Assembly (NCBI GenBank): GCA_036652735.1
Contig: JAVVVI010000026.1
Coordinates: 1-36,888, forward strand
Direction of reading: 5' to 3'
Length of the DNA stretch: 36,888 nt
DNA from: JAGOGN01 sp036652735
GTDB taxonomy: Bacteria > Bacillota > Clostridia > Lachnospirales > Lachnospiraceae
The notes beneath the pieces are model-generated. The model was given only the letters and a program-made list of their open reading frames with translations. It made no database searches and was not told the origin of the DNA. Position numbers and translations under genes: made by a program. Below, in pieces: positions 23,378-32,706 of the stretch (its first letter is position 1; every line of letters starts with the position of its first letter).

Positions 23378-24487
23378 ATGAATAAGAAAAAATATATAGT
23401 TGGAGTAATTGGAATTTGTTTATTTATTTTCATTGGTACGTTTTCATTGAAGGCAAGGGCAAGCGCTGTTGTTAGTGGAGATTGTGGTGAAAATTTAACT
23501 TGGATATATGATGATTTGTTGGAAACCCTTACCATATCCGGAACAGGCGATATGGATTCTTATGATTCGGAGGATGCAGTTTTGGATGGCGGAACACAGG
23601 CACCCTGGCACGCTTATATTACATCCAGAGGGAAGAACCTAACTGTGCAGGTGGGAGAAGGAGTTACTTCTATTGGAAAAAGTGCATTTGAAGGTGGAGC
23701 AGCAATTAAAAAAGTGGGATTGCCAAGTACAATTGAGTCTATTGATAATTTTGCATTTGCATTTTGCAAGAATCTTAGAACCATTTCGTTTCCATATGGA
23801 TTAAATACAATTGGAATTCGTTCTTTTTATGACTGTGAGAATCTGGACAGTATTCAGCTGCCGGATTCAGTGACAAAGGTTGGCAACTATGCCTTTGCCT
23901 TTGCAAAAGGTGCCACAGCATTAAAATTATCGGCCAGCATGCAGGTGATTTCCATGGGAACATTTTTTCAGTGTGAAGGAATAAAAGAGGCTGCCTTTCC
24001 TACACAACTCACTGCTGTAAGAGCATATGCTTTTGGCGGGTGCAAGCAGTTAACCAAGATTGTGTTTCCGGAAACGGTAACGAAAATAGGAACAGGAGCA
24101 TTTTCATTCACAGGAAATGAATTGCAATTTTATGGATATGCAGATACCAGGGCGAGCCGTTATGCCCAGGCAATGGCAATACCTTTTATAAGTATGGATG
24201 CAGAGATTTTGGATCTTACCGTATCAGAGGTACTGGGAGATCGTGCAAAGTTAAGTTTTACCGGTTTGCCGGGAGTTATGGAATATTCACTGTATTGTTT
24301 CAATGAGACACTTGGTGTTTATGAATTTTTTACAGATATTACAGCAACCGAATATTTAATAACAGGGTTGTCAAGTGGACAGAGTACCAGATATAAAATC
24401 AGAACAAGCCAGAGACATGGAACATTTACCTATTTTGGAAAATTCAGTAATGAGGCAGTGGTCACAACATTGGCAGATGGAATTTAA
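23378..24487 (+). CDS. Secreted BspA-like leucine-rich repeat protein
   Basis: An extracellular protein of 369 residues, possibly for adhesion or protein contact. A signal peptide spans residues 1-30 (core VIGICLFIFIGTF, cleavage near ARASA). Residues 33-75 form the short entry module often seen before BspA repeats (CGENLTWIYDD, LTISGTGDM). About six LRR_5-type repeats with the pattern I-x-x-x-A-F-x-x-C follow (about 85-265). Residues 283-369 look like a fibronectin type III domain. There is no LPXTG motif or C-terminal membrane helix, so the protein may be released. ATG follows GAGATGAGG at short distance. The EAL gene starts 34 bases downstream without terminator, suggesting co-transcription. 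Confidence 0.85.
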   Translation: MNKKKYIVGVIGICLFIFIGTFSLKARASAVVSGDCGENLTWIYDDLLETLTISGTGDMDSYDSEDAVLDGGTQAPWHAYITSRGKNLTVQVGEGVTSIGKSAFEGGAAIKKVGLPSTIESIDNFAFAFCKNLRTISFPYGLNTIGIRSFYDCENLDSIQLPDSVTKVGNYAFAFAKGATALKLSASMQVISMGTFFQCEGIKEAAFPTQLTAVRAYAFGGCKQLTKIVFPETVTKIGTGAFSFTGNELQFYGYADTRASRYAQAMAIPFISMDAEILDLTVSEVLGDRAKLSFTGLPGVMEYSLYCFNETLGVYEFFTDITATEYLITGLSSGQSTRYKIRTSQRHGTFTYFGKFSNEAVVTTLADGI

Positions 24488-24521
24488 ATGGTAACAACAA
24501 GTAAGTTTGGGGAGTGAGAAT

Positions 24522-26447
24522 ATGACATATAACGTTTCATATGATGTTTGTGCAATTATTATTCTTGTGATTGTTATTGTGGTTCATTTAATGAAAAAAA
24601 GTACGCCGCTTTTACAAAATAATATATTTTTATTATTAGCATTCTGCGGCCTGTTGTCGGCAGGAATGGAGATCTTCAATGTGTGGGCGGAATCTTATTT
24701 GCAGCGGAATGTTATAAATGAGGTTAGCTGTTCTGCGTTGGTTCTATTTCAAAGTGTAGGTGTGTTTCTGTATGGATTTTATGCAAGATCATTGGTAAAA
24801 AATACGTGGAAAAATGCAAAATTAGTGGAAAAATTAATCTTTATAGTCCCTATTTTGACCTGTTTGGTATTGATTGCAATAAATCCGATTACAAAAATTT
24901 TATTTTACTATAATTCGGCTGGAGAGTATTGCAGGGGACCATTTCTATTTATGATTTATTGTTTGGATATGGTGTATGTGGCGGTTTGTCTTTATTATAT
25001 GAATATCTACAGAGCTGCAATTGGAAAAAAATTCAGTATGGTGCCAATGGCAGCAATGACAATGGCTTTTGTAGGTGTATTTATACAAATGCTATTTCCA
25101 CGGTTCCTGATTTTAAATTATATGACTGCTGTGTCAATTGTGTTATTTATGTTGACCATACAGAAGCCGGAGGAGTCATTGGATCCGGTTATGGGTGTAT
25201 TTAATAACAAGACATTTTCTAAGATATTTGAAGTGAAGAAACAGACAGGAAGCCAATACTATACATTATTACTGTATGTAGAGGATACAAAGCTTTTAAA
25301 TCAGGCACTGGGACTTGACAATATGAACCAGATTATGCATAAGATTGCTTTATTTCTGGAAGAATTCGTAAAGCGTGGAGTATATTATCTTGGCTCCAAT
25401 GTATTTGTGCTAATGCTTGAAAATGACAGTTACAAAGAGGTAACTGAAATTATGCAAAAAATTGATCGGCGTTTTGAAGAAAAATGGGAAGGCACCGGAA
25501 GTTCCATATACATAACAGTAAGAATGATGAAGCTAATGTTCCCAAAAGAAGTAAAAGATCTTCAAACATTTTATACCTATGTAGATTATATGAAAGAATT
25601 AGATAACAGTAAAAAATGGATTCTAAACGCAACAGATGTCAGCCTGAAAGACAATAACCGTAGAATTGTGGTTGAGACGGCTGTGAAGGATGCGATTCGA
25701 AACGATGGATTCCAGGTATTTTATCAGCCAATTTACTCTGTGGATGAACGAAAGATACAATCGGCAGAGGCATTGGTTCGATTGTCGGATCCTGTAATAG
25801 GTCCCATTTCACCGGCAGAGTTTATACCAATTGCGGAAAGAAATGGAACCATTCTAAAAATTGGAATTATTGTGTTTGAGAAAGTATGCAAGTTTATAAG
25901 CGAAAATAATCTTAGAGACAAGGGCATTGAATATGTGGAAATCAATTTATCTGTGGTTCAGTGTATGCAGGAAAATATGGGAGATGAACTCCTTGATATT
26001 ATGAAGAAGTATCATCTGGAAAGCAGCAGAATCAATCTTGAAGTTACAGAGACAGCAGCAATTAGTTCACCGAAGATGCTGGTAAAGAATATGCATCATT
26101 TGTTTGATCACGGGGTACGTTTTTCATTGGATGATTTTGGCACAGGCTATTCCAATATCAGTTCATTAGCCAATTTACCATTAGATATGATTAAATTTGA
26201 TAAAGTCATGGTGGACTCGCTGGTAAAAGCAGACAGAGGAAAGATGCTTTTGATTAGTTCCATTGCAATGGTAAAGCGTATGAATTTAAAGATTGTGGCA
26301 GAAGGTGTGGAAGAAAGAGCCCAGGCAGAGACCTTGATTCAAATGGGGGTAGACTATATTCAGGGATATTATTTTGAACGGCCAATTCCGGGAAAAGAGT
26401 TTCTTGCTTTTGTAGAGCAATTTCAAATAGAAAACTACTTATCATAA
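24522..26447 (+). CDS. Membrane-bound c-di-GMP phosphodiesterase (EAL) with degenerate GGDEF domain
   Basis: Expected to hydrolyse the second messenger cyclic di-GMP. Residues 1-220 hold about six to seven transmembrane segments. Residues 225-375 have the length and layout of a GGDEF domain (begins DPVMGVFNNKTF) but carry GSNVF where GGDEF should be, so it should not make c-di-GMP. Residues 385-641 are an EAL domain with all key motifs: E416-A-L, EINLS, LEVTET, DDFGTGYS at 537, KFDK, EGVE and QGYYFERP. It is therefore probably active. ATG 24522 is chosen for GGGGAG upstream; the frame reaches a further five codons. It shares a unit with the LRR protein. Confidence 0.92.
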   Translation: MTYNVSYDVCAIIILVIVIVVHLMKKSTPLLQNNIFLLLAFCGLLSAGMEIFNVWAESYLQRNVINEVSCSALVLFQSVGVFLYGFYARSLVKNTWKNAKLVEKLIFIVPILTCLVLIAINPITKILFYYNSAGEYCRGPFLFMIYCLDMVYVAVCLYYMNIYRAAIGKKFSMVPMAAMTMAFVGVFIQMLFPRFLILNYMTAVSIVLFMLTIQKPEESLDPVMGVFNNKTFSKIFEVKKQTGSQYYTLLLYVEDTKLLNQALGLDNMNQIMHKIALFLEEFVKRGVYYLGSNVFVLMLENDSYKEVTEIMQKIDRRFEEKWEGTGSSIYITVRMMKLMFPKEVKDLQTFYTYVDYMKELDNSKKWILNATDVSLKDNNRRIVVETAVKDAIRNDGFQVFYQPIYSVDERKIQSAEALVRLSDPVIGPISPAEFIPIAERNGTILKIGIIVFEKVCKFISENNLRDKGIEYVEINLSVVQCMQENMGDELLDIMKKYHLESSRINLEVTETAAISSPKMLVKNMHHLFDHGVRFSLDDFGTGYSNISSLANLPLDMIKFDKVMVDSLVKADRGKMLLISSIAMVKRMNLKIVAEGVEERAQAETLIQMGVDYIQGYYFERPIPGKEFLAFVEQFQIENYLS

Positions 26448-26479
26448 AAAATAGGAGTCCGGTAACCCGGGCTCCTATC
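26446..26479 (-). terminator. Terminator of the lipoprotein gene
   Basis: ATAGGAGTCCGG (26452-26463) pairs with CCGGGCTCCTAT (26468-26479), 12 bp with one G-T and a TAAC loop. Only the - strand reading ends in a T run (complement of 26446-26451), so it serves the - strand gene. The + strand side lacks Ts, though the hairpin may also slow transcription from the EAL gene. Confidence 0.8.
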
Positions 26480-26482
26480 CAA

Positions 26483-27244
26483 TTAATTCTGTGTTGAAGT
26501 TAAATTATAATTTTTATAAGAGAATTGTCTTAATCCTCTTTTTTTATCAATAATTAAGCGATAATAAATGTTATAATCATGTTTGAAAGAATATTCCCAA
26601 TAATCCATTTCTTTATTATAGATAACAGGAATCTCCGGTGTTCCATAGGCTAGAACAATGTCAACAATGGTACTTCCCCAACTGATTCCCCCTGGTAATT
26701 TAATTTTCGGGTAATGTTTCGCATCGGAAACGGAGAAATCAAAAGCCCAGATCTTTGCATCTTTAATATCAATGGTTTCTTTGGTTGGATTATAGAATCC
26801 AACAATCATGGTGCAATCAGATACTTTATGGTGAAGCTCCACCGTTGGAGAGGTTTTTTCTCCTGCTTTTAGCGAGAATCCGTCCTCATATCCATATTCT
26901 TTGGGATCAAAGATCCAATTCTTGGAAATTCTGCTGTAAGAAAATGGAAGGGTGTATTTATGTGGACCAATCATGAAGGCAGGTTTTTCCCAATGCTGTT
27001 TTTGAATATCAATGGCATCATCCGCATCAATTTCTGTCTTTAAAGTTGGTGTGACAATACTTGGCTGATCTTCCGCAAGTTCAGAAGGGTCCTTCAATGC
27101 ATTGGCAGAGGAATTATCCACAACAAGTGGTTCCTGCTGTACAGTTGATGTGGTACTGGGCTCGTCTTTTCGCTCTGCATGGCAGCTGACACAGGTAGCA
27201 GTAAGCAGCAGACAGAGGAAGAGGCATAACAATTTATTTTTCAT
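26483..27244 (-). CDS. Putative exported lipoprotein of unknown function
   Basis: The 253-residue product starts with a lipoprotein-like signal, MKNKLLCLFLCLLLTATC, with Cys18 and Cys21 as candidate lipid sites; neither fits the lipobox perfectly. A low-complexity linker rich in Ser, Thr, Glu and Asp (about 22-75) follows. A folded part with GISWGSTIVDIVLAYGTPE and an ending YYRLIIDKKRGLRQFSYKN resembles the short repeat with G-x-T-x-x-D-V-x-x-x-Y-G-x-P seen in surface proteins of Clostridia. No function is recognised. GGAGATT precedes the ATG. It is transcribed alone, opposite its neighbours, with its own promoter and terminator. Confidence 0.75.
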   Translation of the reverse strand: MKNKLLCLFLCLLLTATCVSCHAERKDEPSTTSTVQQEPLVVDNSSANALKDPSELAEDQPSIVTPTLKTEIDADDAIDIQKQHWEKPAFMIGPHKYTLPFSYSRISKNWIFDPKEYGYEDGFSLKAGEKTSPTVELHHKVSDCTMIVGFYNPTKETIDIKDAKIWAFDFSVSDAKHYPKIKLPGGISWGSTIVDIVLAYGTPEIPVIYNKEMDYWEYSFKHDYNIYYRLIIDKKRGLRQFSYKNYNLTSTQN

Positions 27245-27263
27245 ATGAATAATCTCCTTAATA

Positions 27264-27278
27264 GTTTCCTATGGAAAC
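27264..27278 (-). promoter_or_regulatory. Possible operator of the lipoprotein gene
   Basis: GTTTCC-TAT-GGAAAC, a perfect 6-bp inverted repeat with a three-base spacer. It lies at the predicted transcription start of the - strand lipoprotein gene, a place where a repressor could act. No regulator is identified. Confidence 0.35.
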
Positions 27279-27284
27279 GTATTC

Positions 27285-27313
27285 ATTATACAACATTATG
27301 GAGAATTAGACAA
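27285..27313 (-). promoter_or_regulatory. Promoter of the lipoprotein gene
   Basis: Read on the - strand: TTGTCT (27313-27308), 17-base spacer, TATAAT (27290-27285), about 40 bases before the ATG. Confidence 0.75.
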
Positions 27314-27425
27314 ATTAAAAACTATGTATTTATTGTGAAAAAAAGTGGATTAGATGTTTAATATCCGGTGTATTTAGTGTAGAATAGAAGAGAGAGTAAA
27401 CTCAGAGGAATAATAAGAGGTAGAT

Positions 27426-30062
27426 ATGAAAAAAAAATTAGTATTAATAGATGGACACAGTATAATTAACCGTGCATTTTATGGAGTGCCGGAGCTTACA
27501 AATTCGGAGGGATTTCATACCAATGGAATATATGGATTTCTGAATATTCTTTTCAAAATTATTGGAGAAGAGAAGCCACAGTATTTAACGGTTGCCTTTG
27601 ATGTAAAAGAAAAAACGTTTCGCCATGAATTATATAAGGACTATAAAGGAACCAGAAAGGCCATGCCGGAGGAATTAAGGGAACAGGTTCCTATGTTAAA
27701 GAAGGTATTGATAGCAATGGGCATCTCCATTGTAGAGAAAGCAGGACTGGAAGCAGACGATATCCTTGGAACGCTTGCATATAAAGCAGAAGCAAGAGGT
27801 CTTTTGGTAAGTTTGGTGTCGGGAGACAGAGATTTGCTGCAAGTGGCAACCGGGGAAATAAAAATCAGAATCCCCAAAACAAAACGAGGAACAACAGAGA
27901 TTGAGGATTATTATGAAGAAGATGTAAAGGAACGTTATCAGGTCTCACCCAAGGAATTCATTGATCTGAAAGCCCTAATGGGGGATACGGCAGACAATAT
28001 TCCGGGCGTACCTGGAATTGGAGAAAAGACAGCGACCGCAATTATCACTGCTTATCACAGCATTGAAAATGCTTATGCACATGTGGAAGAAATTAAGCCA
28101 AATCGAGCAAAAGAATCCTTACAAAATCATTATGATCTGGCACAACTTAGTAAGGAACTTGCAACAATTAAATTAAATGCTGAATTTCCTTATGAATTTG
28201 AACAGGCGCTTCTAGGAGATGTATTTACACAGGAAGCGTACGAATTATTTAAGAATCTGGAGTTTAAGAATTTTTTTGGGAAGTTTGAACATTCCGATTA
28301 TGAAACAAAACCACAGGAAGAATTTTCAATGATAAGAGAACTACAGCAGGCGGATTATTATTTAGGCCAGGCTTTGAGTGCAAAAAAAGTATCCATTGCC
28401 ATAATGGAAGAAAATCATAAGCTGTTTGGTGTGGGCATGACAATAGATGCAAAAAAAACGGTTTATATACCCATTGGAGGATTTGTAACAGAACAGTATT
28501 TATGCAGCAAACTAGAGGATGTGATTGCATCAGAAGGAGAGATAGCCCTGCCGAATTTAAAGACGGCATTGAACTATCTTTCAATAAAAAAAGACCGCTG
28601 GCTGATGGACTGTGAACTATGTGCCTATTTATTAAATCCACTAAAAAGTACCTACTTTTATGATGAATTGGCAAAGGAATTTCTTGGGAGAATGGTCCCG
28701 GCCAAAGAAGAAATTCTTGGAAAAAACAGTATAACCAAGGCAGCAGAGGAGGATATAGACAAGATTTGTGAACTTGCCTGTTATGAGGCAAGCATTGTAT
28801 GGCAGCTCTTTGACTTATTCAAACAACGGTTAAAAGAGACGCAAATGGATGCGCTATACAGTGAAATGGAACTGCCCCTGGTATTTGTTTTAAATGATAT
28901 GGAGCAGGAAGGCATTCAGGTGCAGGCAGCGGAATTGAAGGAATATGGACAGAAGCTTTCCGTACGTATTCTGGAATTAGAACAAATCATTTATGAAAAA
29001 GCAGGGGAAGAATTTAATATTAATTCGCCAAAACAATTAGGTGTTATCTTATTCGAAAAACTAAATATGCCCAATGGGAAAAAGACGAAAACAGGATATT
29101 CCACAGCAGCAGAGGTATTGGAAAAGCTTTCCGCAGATTATCCGATTGTATCAGAGATTTTAGAATATCGTCAGTTAACAAAATTAAAATCTACCTATGC
29201 GGAAGGTCTGTTTAATTATATTGGAGAAGATGGAAGAATTCATAGTACCTTTAATCAAACGATAACGGCAACAGGCAGGATTAGCAGTACGGAGCCAAAT
29301 TTACAGAATATTCCTATTCGTGTGGAATTGGGGAGACTGATTCGCAAGGTTTTTGTTCCCAAAGAAGATTATGTTTTTCTGGATGCAGACTATTCACAGA
29401 TTGAATTGCGTGTATTGGCACATATGAGTGATGATAAGGCTTTAATTGAGGCTTACAGTAAGGCAGAGGATATACACAGACTTACTGCTTCCCAGGTATT
29501 TCACGTACCATTTGATGAGGTAAGTGAACTTCAGAGGAGAAATGCAAAAGCAGTTAACTTTGGTATTGTTTATGGAATCAGTTCCTTTGGTTTAAGCCAG
29601 GATTTAAGTATTACCAGAAAGGAAGCCGCAGACTATATTGAGCGTTACTTTGAAACCTATCCGGATATTAAGCGGTTTTTGGATCATCTGGTGGAAGAAG
29701 CGAAAGAAACCGGCTATGCAGTTACTCTTTTTGGAAGAAGGAGACCCATACCGGAATTAAGTTCCAGCAATTTCATGCAGCGCTCGTTTGGTGAGCGGGT
29801 AGCAATGAATTCGCCAATTCAAGGTACTGCCGCAGATATTATTAAGTGGGCAATGATCCGGGTGAATAATAGACTTGAAAGAGAGAACTTAAAGTCAAAA
29901 TTAGTGCTTCAGGTCCACGATGAGCTGTTAATAGAGACGGCAAAGGATGAAATCCAACTGGTAGAGCAGATTTTGGAAGAAGAAATGACGGGTGCAGCAC
30001 AATTGAGTGTTCAATTAGAGATTGACACTCATGAAGGAAAAAATTGGTACGAGGCGAAGTAA
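27426..30062 (+). CDS. polA: DNA polymerase I
   Basis: Repair and Okazaki-fragment polymerase, 878 residues. Residues 1-290 are the 5'-3' exonuclease (IDGHSIINRAFYG, EADDILGTLAY, SGDRDLLQ, GDTADNIPGVPGIG). The middle part keeps the 3'-5' exonuclease fold but shows no D-x-E pair where exo motif I is expected (SIAIMEENHKLFG), so proofreading is probably lost, as in Bacillus Pol I. The polymerase domain is intact: motif A DADYSQIELR, motif B RRNAKAVNFGIVYG, motif C QVHDE (829-833). GAGGTAG lies before the ATG. It heads a packed run: coaE starts on the next base, then the FtsA-like gene and walJ, all overlapping. No convincing promoter was found in the 27314-27425 gap. Confidence 0.97.
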   Translation: MKKKLVLIDGHSIINRAFYGVPELTNSEGFHTNGIYGFLNILFKIIGEEKPQYLTVAFDVKEKTFRHELYKDYKGTRKAMPEELREQVPMLKKVLIAMGISIVEKAGLEADDILGTLAYKAEARGLLVSLVSGDRDLLQVATGEIKIRIPKTKRGTTEIEDYYEEDVKERYQVSPKEFIDLKALMGDTADNIPGVPGIGEKTATAIITAYHSIENAYAHVEEIKPNRAKESLQNHYDLAQLSKELATIKLNAEFPYEFEQALLGDVFTQEAYELFKNLEFKNFFGKFEHSDYETKPQEEFSMIRELQQADYYLGQALSAKKVSIAIMEENHKLFGVGMTIDAKKTVYIPIGGFVTEQYLCSKLEDVIASEGEIALPNLKTALNYLSIKKDRWLMDCELCAYLLNPLKSTYFYDELAKEFLGRMVPAKEEILGKNSITKAAEEDIDKICELACYEASIVWQLFDLFKQRLKETQMDALYSEMELPLVFVLNDMEQEGIQVQAAELKEYGQKLSVRILELEQIIYEKAGEEFNINSPKQLGVILFEKLNMPNGKKTKTGYSTAAEVLEKLSADYPIVSEILEYRQLTKLKSTYAEGLFNYIGEDGRIHSTFNQTITATGRISSTEPNLQNIPIRVELGRLIRKVFVPKEDYVFLDADYSQIELRVLAHMSDDKALIEAYSKAEDIHRLTASQVFHVPFDEVSELQRRNAKAVNFGIVYGISSFGLSQDLSITRKEAADYIERYFETYPDIKRFLDHLVEEAKETGYAVTLFGRRRPIPELSSSNFMQRSFGERVAMNSPIQGTAADIIKWAMIRVNNRLERENLKSKLVLQVHDELLIETAKDEIQLVEQILEEEMTGAAQLSVQLEIDTHEGKNWYEAK

Positions 30063-30680
30063 ATGAAGGTAATTGGAATTACAGGTGGTATAGGAGCAGG
30101 AAAAAGTGCAGTGTTAGAATATTGGGAACAGCATTTAGGAGCAAAACTTTTACAAACAGACCAGATTGCAAAAAAAATGATGCTTCCGAATACGGATTGC
30201 ATGAGAAGGATCCAGGAGCTTTTCCCCCCAAATGTTGTGACAGCGGATGGAGAACTTATTCCAGAACAGATGGCAGAATTGATTTTTCAGAATGAGTGTT
30301 ATCGAAAAAAACTCAATGAAATTGTTCATCCAGAAGTTAAAAAATATGTAAGACAGGAAGTTGAGATGGAAAAGCTCCGGCATAGATATTCCACTGTTAT
30401 CATTGAATCGGCACTTTTAATAGAAGAACATTACGATGAAATTTGTGATGAAATGTGGTATATTTATACCAGTGAGGAAAATCGTAAAAAACGATTGCAG
30501 CAGTCCAGAGGATATTCGGAAGAAAAAATCAAGGACATATTTGCAAGCCAGTTAACGGACATGGAATTTCGAGAAAAATGTCCGAAAATCATTGATAATA
30601 ATGGTACATTGGATGAGACTTATAGACAAATCGAAAAATTACGAAAGAGCAAGGGAGAATATAGGAATGGAGTCAAATAA
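30063..30680 (+). CDS. coaE: Dephospho-CoA kinase
   Basis: Last step of coenzyme A synthesis: phosphorylates the 3'-OH of the ribose of dephospho-CoA with ATP. The P-loop is GGIGAGKS near the N terminus, followed by TDQIAKKM, the LNEIVHPEV motif and IIESALLIEEH. 205 residues, normal length. The ATG begins directly after the polA stop and the end overlaps the FtsA-like gene by 14 bases, so these genes are translated together. The polA-coaE neighbourhood is common in Firmicutes. Confidence 0.96.
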   Translation: MKVIGITGGIGAGKSAVLEYWEQHLGAKLLQTDQIAKKMMLPNTDCMRRIQELFPPNVVTADGELIPEQMAELIFQNECYRKKLNEIVHPEVKKYVRQEVEMEKLRHRYSTVIIESALLIEEHYDEICDEMWYIYTSEENRKKRLQQSRGYSEEKIKDIFASQLTDMEFREKCPKIIDNNGTLDETYRQIEKLRKSKGEYRNGVK

Positions 30681-32706
30681 TAATAGGCAGCTGGTATTCG
30701 GATTGGATATTGGAACAAGGAATGTAATTGGCACTGTTGGTTATAAGGAAGGAAAACAGTTTCATGTTATGGCTCAGCAAATGAAGGAGCATGAGACAAG
30801 GGCTATGTTAGATGGGCAGATTCATGATATTGGCCGTGTAGGTCAGACCATTGCAGACGTAAAGGGAAAATTGGAAGTACAGTTGGAGGAACCACTGACA
30901 GAAGTCTGTATTGCTGCAGCCGGGCGAGTGTTAAAAACAGTGGATGTCACGGTGGAATACGAGTTTTCAGAGGAGACCGTGGTAACAGATGAAGATATTC
31001 ATGGGTTAGATTTATTAGGAATTGAGAAAGCACAGCAGATACTAAAAGAGAGCAATGATACGAAATTTAAATTTTATTGTGTTGGATATTCTATTGTAAA
31101 GTACTACCTTAATGGGGATAGTTTTTCAAATCTGGAAGGACATAAAGCAGACACGATTGCAGAGGAAGTGATTGTAACGTTCTTACCGGAGGATGTTGTA
31201 GATGGACTTTATGCGGCGGTGGGTCAAGCAGGCTTATCGGTAGCCAATATGACACTGGAGCCAATTGCAGCCATTAATGTTGCAATTCCGGAGGCTTTTC
31301 GAATGCTAAATATAGCTTTGGTAGATGTGGGGGCAGGTACGTCCGATATTTCCATTACAAGGGATGGAAGTATTGTTGCCTATGGTATGATTCCCGTTGC
31401 AGGAGATGAGATTACAGATGTGATAGTCCAACAGTATCTGGTTGATTTTAAAACAGCGGAATACATAAAACAGGCATCGGGAAGCTCAGATAGTGTTCGC
31501 TTTAAAGATATTATGTGTATAGAACATGAGCTTCCATCTAAGGAAATTTGGGAATTGCTGGAACCAATTGTGGATCGCATGACCACAGATGTTGCTGAAA
31601 AAATTAAAAATTTAAATGGTAATAAATCCGTAAGTGCCACGTTTGTTGTTGGGGGTGGTGGTAAGGTCCATGGATTTACGGAACTTTTAGCGGAAAAGCT
31701 TGGAATTGCAAAAGAAAGAGTGGCACTGCGAGGAGAAGAAGTGCTACAGGAAGTTTGTTTTGAACAGGAAGGTATAGTTAAGGATCCGCTTCTTGTAACA
31801 CCAATTGGAATTTGTCTGAATTATTTTGATCAGAAGAATAACTTTATCTTTATTCATTTTAATGGAGAGCGGATTAAATTATATGATAACAGTAAACTTA
31901 CGGTTGTAGATGCTGCAATGCAGGCAGGATTCCCAAATGACCAGCTGTTCCCAAGAAGAGGAAAGGAACTGAATTTTTTTGTAAATGATAAACCGAGAAT
32001 TATTCGGGGTGAACCGGGAGAGTCGGCTGTCGTAACTTTAAATGATAAGATTGTCAGCCTGGCTGCACCAATTACCGCAAATTGCGAGATTGTAATTCAG
32101 GCATCTACCAGAGGTGGCGATGCCAAGCATACGATACAGCAGCTACCGGATTATATTGAATCAGAGATTACCTTTATCATTAATCGAAGAACCATTACTT
32201 GTCCAAAATTTGTAGAAGTGAATGGAAAATTAGAACCTGCAAGTTATGAAATCCAGGAGGGGGATGATCTTAAGCTGAGGGGGTATTATACGGTAGAGCA
32301 GCTGCGTTCATTTTTAGATATCCAGATTGACCGGGAGCATGAAATTCTCGTTAACAATCGAAGTGGGGATATGGATACACTTGTATATGAGAATTTTACC
32401 ATAGATTGGACGGATTCCATTCCTGAACAGGAAGAACAGGACGCGCCAGAACAGGAACCGGATATCGTTAAAAAACAGGAGCAGATGTTTAGTCCAATTA
32501 CTGTTTTTGTAAATGATATGCCCGTAGATTTAAAGGGGAAAGAGAAGTATACCTTTGTGGATATCTTTGATTTCTTTGAGTTTGACTTAACCAATAGTAA
32601 AGGAAGAATTATTGTAACGGAAGTGAATGGGCAGAATGCGGTCTATACACAAACCCTGAATAGTGGGGATAAAATAGAACTATACTGGAAAGAGAATTCA
32701 TTATGA
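30667..32706 (+). CDS. FtsA-like actin-fold ATPase with long C-terminal extension
   Basis: A 679-residue protein. Residues 1-385 follow the FtsA/PilM actin-like ATPase pattern: phosphate 1 GLDIGTRN (12-19), phosphate 2 DVGAGTSD (220-227), adenosine motif GGGGKVHG (from 329). Residues 395-679 are an extension absent from classical FtsA (about 420). It shows repeated beta-rich segments such as FNGERIKLYDNSKLTV, FVNDKPRII and VFVNDMPVDLKG that resemble beta-grasp domains, plus an acidic Glu/Gln linker at about 598-612. No FtsA-type C-terminal amphipathic helix is visible. The upstream open frame reaches 30592, but ATG 30667 after ATAGGA gives the conserved start. No ftsZ is nearby. Role in division or a cytoskeleton is inferred from fold only. 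Confidence 0.85.
   Translation: MESNNNRQLVFGLDIGTRNVIGTVGYKEGKQFHVMAQQMKEHETRAMLDGQIHDIGRVGQTIADVKGKLEVQLEEPLTEVCIAAAGRVLKTVDVTVEYEFSEETVVTDEDIHGLDLLGIEKAQQILKESNDTKFKFYCVGYSIVKYYLNGDSFSNLEGHKADTIAEEVIVTFLPEDVVDGLYAAVGQAGLSVANMTLEPIAAINVAIPEAFRMLNIALVDVGAGTSDISITRDGSIVAYGMIPVAGDEITDVIVQQYLVDFKTAEYIKQASGSSDSVRFKDIMCIEHELPSKEIWELLEPIVDRMTTDVAEKIKNLNGNKSVSATFVVGGGGKVHGFTELLAEKLGIAKERVALRGEEVLQEVCFEQEGIVKDPLLVTPIGICLNYFDQKNNFIFIHFNGERIKLYDNSKLTVVDAAMQAGFPNDQLFPRRGKELNFFVNDKPRIIRGEPGESAVVTLNDKIVSLAAPITANCEIVIQASTRGGDAKHTIQQLPDYIESEITFIINRRTITCPKFVEVNGKLEPASYEIQEGDDLKLRGYYTVEQLRSFLDIQIDREHEILVNNRSGDMDTLVYENFTIDWTDSIPEQEEQDAPEQEPDIVKKQEQMFSPITVFVNDMPVDLKGKEKYTFVDIFDFFEFDLTNSKGRIIVTEVNGQNAVYTQTLNSGDKIELYWKENSL

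Noticed and set aside
28264..28791. 175-codon open frame on the - strand inside polA
   Set aside because: It lies fully within the exonuclease/polymerase coding sequence, has no ribosome site or promoter and its translation has no recognisable domain. It is a shadow frame.
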